Part shown: positions 1 through 7,372 of the stretch, one piece after another | Layout of the letters: each line of letters begins with the position of its first letter | Position numbering within the stretch: the first letter of the stretch is position 1 | DNA from: a virus | DNA: 37,416 bases | Reading direction: 5' to 3' (one strand) | Virus record (IMG/VR): IMGVR_UViG_3300031576_000183 | Location: 1 to 37,416 of that record | Notes under the pieces: model-generated | Databases searched by the model: none | Told to the model about the DNA's origin: nothing | Seen by the model: only the letters and a program-made list of their open reading frames with translations | Position numbers and translations under genes: made by a program

Positions 1-48
1 ACGGGAACAACGTTGCATCCGAACGAGACAGGGGATGAAGTTGTTTAG
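1..48 (+). other. Possible upstream coding remnant in a different frame
   Basis: Reading from base 1, the frame is open for 15 codons and stops at TAG 46-48, ending in ETGDEVV. The next gene's frame is open from 39 and begins with plausible protein sequence (GNTTPVSSAKFSIDGD). The two would join with one extra T in the TTT run at 44-46. This could be the 3' part of the same structural gene broken by a one-base indel, a sequencing error, or simply the end of another gene. The window edge prevents a decision. Confidence 0.3.
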
Positions 49-113
49 GAAATACTACCCCTGTAAGTAGTGCTAAGTTTTCTATTGATGGGGATGCAGA
101 TCAGATTCAATGT

Positions 114-881
114 TTGATCCAGGGAGTAGTATCTCAGACCGCCAGGATGTTTGTTGTAGAGAATAGTTTAGGTACTGATTTTCTAGATATGTCCGCAGAT
201 GGTGAGACAACCTTAAGCACACTTGCTGGTGCCGCTTTTATACCCTTGACTTTAATTAACGATTTTGATGGGGCTGATGTAACTGCATTTAAGATTCGTG
301 GTCCTAATAGAGTCACTCCCACAAATGGAGATACCACAAGGTTTGATGTTTCGATGGAAGGAAGTGGGGGATTTACTGAAGTAGTTCGGCATAAGTATGT
401 AATATCTGATGTTACAGGTAGTTCTGAAGACTCTCAGTATCACTTACTTTTGAAGTCTGCGGGTATCCTTAGAAATTATTTAAAGATAAATACAGATAGT
501 AATCCTAAGTTTTATGTTAATCCCGATTCACAAGATATTGATTTTGTTTATGACTCGTCAACAGCAGCTAATGTTTTTAATATAGACGGGGTTGAAAATG
601 AAGTTACCGTAAACGGAACTACCACGGGGGAGACTTTTCACATTAAGGGAATTTCAGATAAAGTTCATCTGGGTATTGTTGGTAATAGTACCCAAACGTC
701 TAACATGATGACTGTTCATAATAGTGGTGGAACTTTAAAATATTCTATGACTCAAGAAGGTGTTATCAATTATGCCGGAACTATGGGGAACGGTACCCAG
801 AATCCCGCGACCGATGCTCCAACGGACTGGGTTGAAATTAAGATTGCAGGTACGACGTACTATTTGCCTGCATATACGTAG
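114..881 (+). CDS. Fibre-like virion structural protein, 5' end uncertain
   Basis: The visible reading frame gives 255 residues from a TTG at 114, but coding-like sequence continues upstream in the same frame to about position 48 with no ATG, so the true N terminus lies upstream or in another frame. The protein is rich in G, T, N, D and short beta-type segments (for example FKIRGPNRVTP and FYVNPDSQDIDFVYD), which is typical of phage fibre or beta-helical structural proteins. It ends in DWVEIKIAGTTYYLPAY, the kind of short C-terminal tail seen in many phage structural proteins. A ribosome site for the next gene follows 10 bases later. Function as a fibre or decoration protein is inferred. Confidence 0.6.
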   Translation: MIQGVVSQTARMFVVENSLGTDFLDMSADGETTLSTLAGAAFIPLTLINDFDGADVTAFKIRGPNRVTPTNGDTTRFDVSMEGSGGFTEVVRHKYVISDVTGSSEDSQYHLLLKSAGILRNYLKINTDSNPKFYVNPDSQDIDFVYDSSTAANVFNIDGVENEVTVNGTTTGETFHIKGISDKVHLGIVGNSTQTSNMMTVHNSGGTLKYSMTQEGVINYAGTMGNGTQNPATDAPTDWVEIKIAGTTYYLPAYT

Positions 882-901
882 TATATGCATAGGAGTTAGT
901 A

Positions 902-1834
902 ATGCCAATTACGCATGAGCAGACCAATACGATCGAGAGAATAAATACCCTAATAGTTAGTTCTTTGGGTAGCCCCGTGATAAATGCCTCAGTCTTTGTT
1001 CGTATTAGGCGCAAGGATGGCAAGTTCTGGAACGGTACCGCTTTTCAGACGGGATTGTTCTCGATTGCTATGTTGCAAGTTAATTTGAGTACGGCTCCAG
1101 GCGAGTATTTTTATGATTTTAATACTACGGGGTTATTGGCGGATACGTATTATATTAGAGTTGAATCTGCTGATGGGGCTAATGTTCCGCAGTTGGCAGA
1201 AATTAAGGTGGGTGGGTTTATAGATTTTGTTGATAGACCGATCAGTTCAGTTATGGCCGCGGGGGGTGGCTTTTTTATTGGAGCTAACAATTTGTTTTGG
1301 ACTTCTGAAGAAAAGGAAGAGATTATTGCCCAAGTTAGGAAGCTAGCTTTCGCGGCTACAGAGTTACAGGATGGGCAGAAGAAAACTGAAGTGGTCATTA
1401 TGGATATAGTTACTTGGATTAAGGCTTTAGATAAATTAGTTAAGGATCATAAGAAAGTTACTGAAATAGTAGCTAGTTCAGTTGGAGATAGTGCTACGAA
1501 AATGGTAGGGGATTTTGGCAGTATTATGAAACGTTCTCTTATTTTGTTAGAAGAAGTTAAGAATGAGGGTAGTAGTAATTTGAGAGAAGTATTAGGTTCA
1601 TTAGAGGGTATTAAGGACATACGGACGAAGGTTATTGATCTTAAAGATCAGTTACTCACTACTCAGAATAGGAATGCCGCTAGATTGCAGGATATTGAAA
1701 TTTGGGTAAAGGATAGTTCCGAAGTTTTAGAGGATATGTTTAAGTTGACTGTTAAAGCATTGCCAACTGATAGTTTAAAAGATTTGATAGTTACTTCTGC
1801 CGGAGGAGCACATGAAAAACAAGCAATTGAGTAA
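902..1834 (+). CDS. Structural protein with Ig-like N-domain and helical C-half
   Basis: This 310-residue protein starts at ATG with AGGAG nine bases upstream. Residues about 10-105 look like a beta-sandwich domain: alternating strands with phrases such as PVINASVFVRIRRKDGKFW and APGEYFYDF. After a Gly-rich link (AAGGGFFIGANN), residues about 140-300 are charged and helical with heptad-like spacing, suggesting coiled coil. Its last 23 bases overlap the protease gene, so the two are probably translationally coupled. I do not recognise a named family. Its place just before the prohead protease suggests a virion or head-assembly role, which is inference. Confidence 0.7.
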   Translation: MPITHEQTNTIERINTLIVSSLGSPVINASVFVRIRRKDGKFWNGTAFQTGLFSIAMLQVNLSTAPGEYFYDFNTTGLLADTYYIRVESADGANVPQLAEIKVGGFIDFVDRPISSVMAAGGGFFIGANNLFWTSEEKEEIIAQVRKLAFAATELQDGQKKTEVVIMDIVTWIKALDKLVKDHKKVTEIVASSVGDSATKMVGDFGSIMKRSLILLEEVKNEGSSNLREVLGSLEGIKDIRTKVIDLKDQLLTTQNRNAARLQDIEIWVKDSSEVLEDMFKLTVKALPTDSLKDLIVTSAGGAHEKQAIE

Positions 1835-3767
1835 AGTAGTTGAAGAATTTGTGGATCGTAAAAAGGATGCGCTTACGAAAGAGGAAAAGCGTATTGCTGA
1901 GAGTTTAGAGGAGTTAAAGAGTTTGGAGTCAAAAGAAGAGGATTTAGAAAGGACGGTAGTTAAAGTTGTAGCTGGCGGGGAGTCCGCAGTTCCAGAAGTT
2001 AAAGAATTTATTGTTAAATTGGGGTCTATTGTCAAAAGTTCTTTAACTGAAAAGGTAACTGAGACTGGGAAGGTTATTGAAAAAGACAAGCAGAATTTGC
2101 CAGAGGGCGTTTTGTCTAGGGTGGTGTATCCGATTTGTAATGTAGGGCAGCTTAATGCCAATAAGCGTGTTTATGAGAAGGATCTGTGGGATAGGGTTTT
2201 GAATGAAGTTGAGTTGAAGGATAAAATGCAGAATCGTAACCTTTTTGGACATGCTGAGCATCCGGAAGATGTACAATCGAATTTGGAGAAGGTATCGCAT
2301 ATCATCACTAAGACTTGGTTTGACGAGCCGCAAAACAAAGTTTTACAAGAAATGGAGGTACTGGATACCCCATATGGTCGGATTATAGATAGATTGCTTA
2401 GAGCAGGGTGTAAAGTTGGAGTTTCAACTAGAGCAGAAGGTGAGCTTCAAGAAGCCCAAGATGAGGCTAGGGGAAAGTATTTTAAAGTGCTTCCAGAAAC
2501 GTATCGTTATGTAACAACTGATTTTACTGCAGAACCTTCGACTTTTGGAGCTTTACCTGTTAAAGTTGAAAGGCAATGTGTTGACATTTTGCAGAAGGGT
2601 TTAGAAGAGAAGAAGATTGATGAGGACTTTGCCAAGGTCATGTTGGAGAATTTTAAAGACGAACAAGCTAAAGTTCTACTAGAGTCTATTAAAGCTAAAG
2701 AAGTTAAAGCGCAGTTGCAGGAAGAAGTAGAAAAAGGTAAAGCTTTAAGTTTGATTTCAGAAAAGGATATGGGGGATATTAAGAAAATATTTGAATCAGA
2801 GAAGCCCACCGATATTAGATTATATTTGTTTGAGCATTGGAATGAGTTTGGAACAGAAAAGGTAGCAGTATCAGAATTGAGAAAGAAGTTTGATATTACA
2901 GAGGAAGTGGGTATAGTTCAAGTTAGTGAAGCTATGAAGCAGTTTAAGGGGAATCCAGATTCAATTACGGTTGTTTTAGATAGCTCGCAGGAGAATGCGA
3001 CTGTTACATATTCATCTGGTTCTTCGTCAGTTACAGTAGTGGAGTCTAAGTTGTCGGCACCAGTTTTTGAGAGTTTTGAAGATCTAGTTAAGTATTTAGA
3101 AAGAGAATTGCCTAAGATTGATAGAGAGAATAGAGAGAAGGTTAAGTCTTTGTTGAATGAGGGGAGTAATTTTAAGAAGGGTATAGATACTTCGAGGTTG
3201 ATAAAAGATTTAGAAATATCTGGGGCGATTATAAAAGCAGAAAGAGACAAGGCTTTAGAAATAGGGGATTCGTTGGTTTTAGAAAACTCGGAGCTTGTTA
3301 AGAAATTGGGTCGGCTGTTAGTATCTGAAAAAGTCTTAGAAGATGCTTTTGGCAAACTTTCAGTTAGTGATTTGTCTAAGAATGCTGAAATAGGGATTTT
3401 GAATAAGAAGTTGTTAGATATAACAGAGAGTCAGAAAAAGCAATTACAGGAGTTGTTAGAGTATCATAAGCAAGAATCGGTTAAATTGACAGAAGCTTTT
3501 AAGAAGCAAGAATTGAAAGTTTATTATGAGACCAGGTTGAGCCATACTGGCCTTAAGCTACCTAAGAATGCTTTGGCGCTTCTGGAGCATGCGGATAGCC
3601 GGGAACAAGTTGATGACCTTTTGGAGCAGTTTAGGGATGTACTTCGGGAGGGCGCGTTGCACTCCAACGTTCTGACTGAAGTGAGTTTGCCTGCTCAAGG
3701 AGATAGTCAACAGGCTCAAATAGCCCGATCGATACATACCGTATTGAACGGGATGTTAGGTCGGTAA
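1812..3767 (+). CDS. gp21: Prohead protease fused to scaffold (gp21-type)
   Basis: This 651-residue protein likely forms the core of the prohead and cleaves head proteins during maturation. Residues about 1-95 are charged and helical. Residues about 98-255 form the protease: NLFGHAEHPED near 143-153 supplies the probable catalytic His, and GVSTRAEG at 203-210 supplies the probable Ser (S205), followed by TTDFTAEPSTFGALP at 235-249. This order is known from T4-type prohead proteases. Residues about 255-650 are long charged helices with coiled-coil character, fitting a scaffold. T4 gp21 is only 212 residues and its scaffold is a separate protein, so this is a fusion or an extended form. Start is fixed by GGAGGAG just upstream. 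The capsid gene follows 17 bases later, as expected. Confidence 0.9.
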   Translation: MKNKQLSKVVEEFVDRKKDALTKEEKRIAESLEELKSLESKEEDLERTVVKVVAGGESAVPEVKEFIVKLGSIVKSSLTEKVTETGKVIEKDKQNLPEGVLSRVVYPICNVGQLNANKRVYEKDLWDRVLNEVELKDKMQNRNLFGHAEHPEDVQSNLEKVSHIITKTWFDEPQNKVLQEMEVLDTPYGRIIDRLLRAGCKVGVSTRAEGELQEAQDEARGKYFKVLPETYRYVTTDFTAEPSTFGALPVKVERQCVDILQKGLEEKKIDEDFAKVMLENFKDEQAKVLLESIKAKEVKAQLQEEVEKGKALSLISEKDMGDIKKIFESEKPTDIRLYLFEHWNEFGTEKVAVSELRKKFDITEEVGIVQVSEAMKQFKGNPDSITVVLDSSQENATVTYSSGSSSVTVVESKLSAPVFESFEDLVKYLERELPKIDRENREKVKSLLNEGSNFKKGIDTSRLIKDLEISGAIIKAERDKALEIGDSLVLENSELVKKLGRLLVSEKVLEDAFGKLSVSDLSKNAEIGILNKKLLDITESQKKQLQELLEYHKQESVKLTEAFKKQELKVYYETRLSHTGLKLPKNALALLEHADSREQVDDLLEQFRDVLREGALHSNVLTEVSLPAQGDSQQAQIARSIHTVLNGMLGR

Positions 3768-3784
3768 ACAAGGAGGAGTGCACA

Positions 3785-4752
3785 ATGAAGTTAGCTAAGA
3801 TGATTGAAACGCGCTTGGAAGAGAGAGCGCAGCAACATAGGGATCTCGTTGGGCGATGGATGCCTTATATCTCTGTTGTTGAGTCTTACCTGAAAGAAAA
3901 AGAGGGTAAGAAGCTCAGCGAGTGGGATAGGTCGAATATTGCACAATGTTTAGAAAATGCCCTTTTGGACGGGGCAATGAGAGGTCGGTCTAAAGTGTTT
4001 GAGACGTCCTTTCAGGATAATATTTCGTTTCTTGGGATTCAGCTGCCGGTTATTGCGGCACTGCTTCCGTCATTGGTGCTTAATGAAATTTCGATTGTTC
4101 AGGCACTTGACCGCAGGCAAGGTTCGGTGTTCTATCTTGACATCAAGACTGGACAAAAGAAAGGTGAAGTCGCCTCAGGGAGCACTCTGATCGGTTCCAA
4201 GACTGGTCATGCTTCTGGTGATGGATCTCGTAAGTACTCGATGGATGAAGTAGTCAATGAGAATCTTGGTGCTTTAGGTTCAGCGACGTATACAGTTACG
4301 TTGGACTATAAGCCTGTGATTCCAAGTACTGTTAATATCACTACGGCCTGGTCTATAGCTGGTGTAGATGTAATTACAGATAATGGCTTGGGAGTGTTAA
4401 CAGGTACTGCTGGGTCGACTGGAACGATCAATTACGCGACAGGTGCCGTGTTTATTGATGGTCCAGGAGCTGAAACGACAACGACTGCTCCGTTAGCTGA
4501 TTATCGCTTTAACTATGAGAAAGCGACAGCTTTGCCGGGAGTTGCAGAAGTTGACGTGAATCTAACGAACGAAACTTTAACAGCAAGAGATTTTACACTT
4601 CGTTCGAATTACACTCTGGGATCGGCTATTGATCTTGAAAAAGCTCATGGCCTAATCTTAGAGGATGAAGTGGTTAAGTACCTTGGTGGAGAAATTAAAT
4701 TCGAGATTGACAATCAGTCTCGTAAGTTGCTTAATTCGGTGGAAGTCTGTTT
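3785..4752 (+). CDS. gp23: Capsid gene exon 1
   Basis: Exon 1 encodes 322 complete codons plus two bases (TT) of the next. It includes the N-terminal helix probably removed by the prohead protease and most of the shell domain, for example FLGIQLPVIAALLPSLVLNE and a beta-rich insertion around residues 165-250. Its last bases, TCTGTTT at 4746-4752, pair with GAACAGA at 4758-4764 to form P1, with the T.G pair at the splice point. If unspliced, translation ends after five further codon positions at TGA 4757-4759. Confidence 0.85.
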
Positions 4753-6188
4753 GAATTGAACAGATAATACCGATCTAGGGTGTTAAAATGAATTTAATTT
4801 ACAAGAAGATGTTCTCTTTTAACACGAATAGTGTAACGACTACGTTTTTTGAGGTGACTCAAAAAGCTAAGGCAACAATCCAACAGTTAGTTGGATTAAG
4901 ATATAGTCTGAACCAACTGGTGACAGTTGGAGGAGAGCAGAAATGACTTTCCCGCTTGCTATAGTTAGTTGGTTGGTAGTAGCAAGTTTACAAGTAACAG
5001 AATGTGACCACTTTGGTATTGATGCCATTCACACTGCTTCTCAAAGTGTTGATGCTGCAGCTCCGGTGGGTAACTGGAACTCGGCGTTCACATCAGGGCA
5101 GGAGTGGCTGTGGCATAAGTATAACTTTCTTGACTTTGTTGAGAAAGGTAGCAATAACATTTTTGCCAAGACTCTGCGGGGTAATGCTAGTTTCCTGTTA
5201 GTTGGTAATAATGGGGCTAGGGTTATTCGTCAGCTGGCACCGCATTTTGTGCCCGTTCCAGGATTGGATAAGACGGTTCAGACTGGTCCGTATGTTCTTG
5301 GTAAATTGGATGGTAGGTTGGTTGTAAATGATCCGTTTTTGCCGACAAATAGGGTTGTCTTTGGATTTAAGGGAGATAGCTATTTGTTCGCTGGGTTAAG
5401 TTGGAACTGAGCCCAGGATAAAGGAGTTAAATTCGGTGAAGGCTACAGAACAGTTAGTTAAAGAAAGCAAAAATCTGGGTTTAGATAAGGATAAGATCCT
5501 ATTTTCTAGGATTGAAAAGAAGCTGTTTCAAGCTAATACCGAGCCAAGCTTGATTGGAAACAATCACGAAGGTGTAGAGACTAGAGCTGAAAGTCTACGG
5601 CAAACAATGTTTGCTATGACAAGTAAGTTCCACGAAATGCTCCCCAGTTTAATTGCTGGAAGATATAGTCCGATCTCACAGGAAACTGTGAGAAGTGAAG
5701 ATAAAGAACTTCACGATAACAAAAATGTCATTTACGCGCCCTTAACGGAAGATAGGGGCCATGAGGAGCGATCCTCATTGGAAAATTCTGTAAATTGCGG
5801 GAAACTCCGGGGTATCTCAGAATACTCTCAGAAAGATTATGATTGGGCCGAAGGTCAGATCAATTCTGTTTTTTCTGAAGTAACAATGTCTGAGTGCGGA
5901 CAATCCGCAGCCAAGCTTTCGAGAGAAAGAAGGTTCAACGACTGTAATCAGAAGGTCTCAAATGAGATCGTGGTACAGTCTGATCTCTACAGCGATGTAG
6001 AGAGACAGGCAGAAATGACCTGTCCCTTGACATTAGTCAAGAGTAACAATAATGATATCCCGTTGTTTGCTACACCGACATTGGTGACGGCTGACCTTAA
6101 AGCTCAAAAAGGCTTTTTAAGTTCGGCTGGTTTTAAAGTTATCAATGCTGGGTTGTTTACTTATGGTGACATTACGAATTTAAGCTAG
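3785..6188 (+). CDS. gp23: Major capsid protein (gp23-type), four exons, three group I introns
   Basis: This is the full span of the capsid shell gene. Proposed exons are 3785-4752, 5005-5396, 5728-5742 and 6055-6188. Their sum is 1509 nt, one open frame of 502 residues plus stop, compared with 521 for T4 gp23. The pieces read through the joints as NSVEVC-F-DHFGIDAIHTAS, then SYLFAG-F-IYAP-Y-IPLFATPTLVTADL. The joined stretch YAPYIPL fits the C-terminal region of gp23-type proteins. Without splicing, the frame stops at 4757-4759 and again at 5408-5410, so the protein needs RNA splicing. AAGGAGG at 3771-3777 is a strong ribosome site. It follows the protease-scaffold, as in T4. Splice sites are inferred from pairing, phase and protein continuity, not from cDNA. 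Confidence 0.87.
4753..5004 (+). ncRNA. Group I intron 1 in capsid gene (252 nt)
   Basis: The sequence shows the 3' half of a group I core. P7 is GACTA 4838-4842 with TAGTC 4904-4908 inside AAGATATAGTCT. A P7.1-like hairpin lies at about 4845-4868 (GTGA loop), P8 is ATCCAAC 4878-4884 with GTTGGAT 4890-4896, and P9 is CCAACTG 4913-4919 with CAGTTGG 4924-4930 closed by a GTGA loop. P1 is formed with the exon end (T4752.G4758). A nine-pair stem joins 4780-4788 to 4817-4825. I could not assign P3, P4 and P6 with confidence. The final base is G5004 in AATG. There is no intron ORF of note. Confidence 0.85.
5005..5396 (+). CDS. gp23: Capsid gene exon 2
   Basis: Exon 2 supplies the conserved C-terminal shell sequence, including DAAAPVGNWNSAFTSGQEW, NNIFAKTLRGNASFLL and NRVVFGFKGDSYLFAG. 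Its first base completes the Phe codon begun in exon 1, and its last base, T5396, begins the next codon. A reading that starts at ATG 4943 would translate 20 codons of intron 1 before entering exon 2 in frame; those residues (FPLAIVSWLVVAS) do not look like capsid sequence, so that start is probably not used for a real protein. Confidence 0.85.
5397..5727 (+). ncRNA. Group I intron 2 in capsid gene (331 nt)
   Basis: P1 pairs the exon end CTGGGT plus T5397 (5391-5397) with AGCCCAG 5410-5416, with T5396.G5411 at the splice point. P7 is GACTA 5579-5583 with TAGTC 5666-5670 inside AAGATATAGTCC. A P7.1-like hairpin is GCAAAC 5600-5605 with GTTTGC 5609-5614. P8 is CCAG 5644-5647 with CTGG 5656-5659. 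P9 is CTCACAG 5675-5681 with CTGTGAG 5686-5692 and a GAAA loop. A further hairpin GATTG/CAATC with a GAAA loop precedes P7. The intron ends in AATG at 5727. It shares AATACCGA, GTGTA-N-CGACTA-like spacing and P7.1 with intron 1, suggesting they are relatives. Confidence 0.87.
5728..5742 (+). CDS. gp23: Capsid gene exon 3, a 15-nt micro-exon
   Basis: Only TCATTTACGCGCCCT remains between introns 2 and 3. With the T from exon 2 it reads Phe-Ile-Tyr-Ala-Pro, and its last T starts the Tyr codon completed by exon 4. The resulting AGFIYAPYIPLF is what a gp23-type protein would be expected to contain here. Its 3' end also forms P1 of intron 3. The length is a multiple of three, so skipping the exon keeps the frame and yields AGYIPLF. 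Confidence 0.75.
5743..6054 (+). ncRNA. Group I intron 3 in capsid gene (312 nt)
   Basis: P1 is GCCCTTA 5738-5744 with TAGGGGC 5753-5759, with T5742.G5755 at the splice point. P2-like hairpin ATGAGGA/TCCTCAT with a GCGA loop spans 5761-5778. The classic P element AATTGCGGGAAACTCC lies at 5793-5808. P7 is GACTGTA 5940-5946 with TACAGTC 5974-5980, seven perfect pairs. P8 spans 5954-5969. P9 is CTCTAC 5985-5990 with GTAGAG 5997-6002, followed by hairpins at 6004-6024 and 6027-6040. The last base is G6054 in AATG. Its architecture differs from introns 1 and 2, so it is probably of separate origin. Its 104 codons in the capsid frame contain no stop. Confidence 0.88.
6055..6188 (+). CDS. gp23: Capsid gene exon 4
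   Basis: Exon 4 encodes the capsid C terminus from IPLFATPTLVTADL to YGDITNLS and the TAG stop at 6186-6188. Its first two bases complete a Tyr codon begun by the micro-exon. The open frame running into it from a GTG at 5436, which has a decent AAGGAG upstream, crosses intron 2, the micro-exon and intron 3 and is most likely a by-product of open introns, not a separate gene. Confidence 0.82.
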
Positions 6189-6200
6189 TACAAATTATTG

Positions 6201-6227
6201 CAGCGGGAGATCACTTATCTCCCGCTG
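6201..6227 (+). terminator. Strong hairpin after capsid gene
   Basis: CAGCGGGAGAT at 6201-6211 pairs perfectly with ATCTCCCGCTG at 6217-6227 around a five-base loop. It sits 12 bases after the capsid stop. There is no T-run after it, so a classical intrinsic terminator is uncertain; it may partly terminate or may protect the 3' end of the abundant capsid mRNA. Confidence 0.5.
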
Positions 6228-6248
6228 TAGTACTAAGGAGAACAAGGT

Positions 6249-6683
6249 ATGCCAGTCACAGCCCCAATGCCAGTTATGAAAAAGTTTGTAGCAGTCCAAG
6301 ATACGTCCATAGGTACAGGTTTTGGATTTGTCCAGATTAGGGGAGGTAAAGCATATGAAGTTAAGTTTGCTTCTCAAGCTCATTTTGACAATTTGATTGG
6401 ATTGGGGGCCATTAGATTAGGTGGAGTTATGCCACAAGTTGTAGAATCAGTTAAGCCTATTGAAGTTCAGTCCAAGGTAGAAGATAGCTCTTTTGTACAA
6501 GGGGAAGTTAAAGAGTCAATAGATAAGTTACCTTTAGATTTTGCTGGGGTACTTACCAGAATCAGTGGGGCTACGACTCAACGGCGTTTGAATAATGTCA
6601 TTAAGTTGTTGCCTCCTCAGTTACTTGAGTCAGAAGAAGTAAAGGCAGCAATAGTTAGTGCACAGGAGAAGCTAGTAAAATGA
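6249..6683 (+). CDS. Hypothetical protein after capsid gene
   Basis: This 144-residue protein has AAGGAG upstream of its ATG. The first half is beta-type (KKFVAVQDTS, GFGFVQIRGGKAYEVKF), a linker rich in V, E and S follows at about 60-95, and the C-terminal 50 residues are helical (LTRISGATTQRRLNNVIKLL). The stop overlaps the next start as ATGA. I do not recognise a family. Position between capsid and likely neck genes suggests a small head or head-completion protein, which is inference. Confidence 0.65.
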   Translation: MPVTAPMPVMKKFVAVQDTSIGTGFGFVQIRGGKAYEVKFASQAHFDNLIGLGAIRLGGVMPQVVESVKPIEVQSKVEDSSFVQGEVKESIDKLPLDFAGVLTRISGATTQRRLNNVIKLLPPQLLESEEVKAAIVSAQEKLVK

Positions 6684-7372
6684 CTTCGACCGAGATTGTA
6701 GAGTGGATTCAGAATGAGTTTAAGCCAGTTACCCTAGCCACTCCCCAAGATACAATATTTCAGATGGTCGAGAATGCTAGAAGATATTGGAATACGAATT
6801 CAGGTTATAAGCTCATTAAGGTGTATCCTGTTGCAAATAATGGGTTTGTACAGTTAGACCCTGAATTTAAAGTAGTAGTTAAGGTATATCCTACAACGCA
6901 GACTGAAAGTGTTTGGGAATCGAATCCAGTTTGGACGTTATTAGGAGTTCAAGTCTTTGACAATATGACTTCTGATTTGATTCTTATGTCCGAAGCATTG
7001 AAGGCTTATCGTGTTTTTGCGGGGGCAACGTTTTATTGGAGATTCATAAAGTCCGAGGATCCAGATATAGGTGGGAAGCTATTTGTTAGGAATTTGCCTA
7101 CTGGAGTAGCTGAAGTAGCAGTTGAAGGTACGAAGAGGGTACTTTTTGATGAAGATATTTTGTCGGAGTATGTTTTAGATTGGATTTTGAACTATTCCAA
7201 ATGTTTGTTGAAGATGGCGGAAGGTAATGCTCTGCGTAAGTCTGATATTATTGGAGTTAAGAATGACGGTCAGCAATTATTTGATGAAGGCAAGGATGAT
7301 AGAGAGAGTTTAGAAAAGAAACTAGCTGTATCAGGTAGGTGGGTTGCTCTAGCTCAGAAAGTTGGATCCTAA
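6680..7372 (+). CDS. Putative neck or head-completion structural protein
   Basis: The protein has 230 residues. It begins with a helix (TEIVEWIQNEFKP), has beta strands around 40-75 (YKLIKVYPV, FKVVVKVYP), an aromatic stretch AYRVFAGATFYWRFIKSE, and a conserved-looking C terminus with WILNYSKCLLKMAEGNALRKS followed by DGQQLFDEGKDDRESLEKKL. Similar C-terminal patterns occur in uncharacterised structural proteins of other myophages. Its position after the capsid gene fits a connector or neck part, in the place of T4 gp13/gp14. This role is inferred; sequence similarity to gp13 or gp14 is not evident by eye. Confidence 0.6.
   Translation: MTSTEIVEWIQNEFKPVTLATPQDTIFQMVENARRYWNTNSGYKLIKVYPVANNGFVQLDPEFKVVVKVYPTTQTESVWESNPVWTLLGVQVFDNMTSDLILMSEALKAYRVFAGATFYWRFIKSEDPDIGGKLFVRNLPTGVAEVAVEGTKRVLFDEDILSEYVLDWILNYSKCLLKMAEGNALRKSDIIGVKNDGQQLFDEGKDDRESLEKKLAVSGRWVALAQKVGS

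Noticed and set aside
3999-4190. Small ORF inside capsid exon 1
   Set aside because: It lies in another frame of a well-supported gene, and its Arg/Phe-rich product has no support.
4943-5410. Separate gene starting at ATG 4943
   Set aside because: The first 20 codons lie in intron 1 and look unlike capsid sequence; from 5005 it continues the capsid exactly in phase with exon 1.
5436-6188. Independent 250-residue gene in introns 2-3 and exon 4
   Set aside because: It covers both intron cores and ends as the capsid C terminus; no homing endonuclease or other motif was found in the intronic part. Listed only as a point to test.
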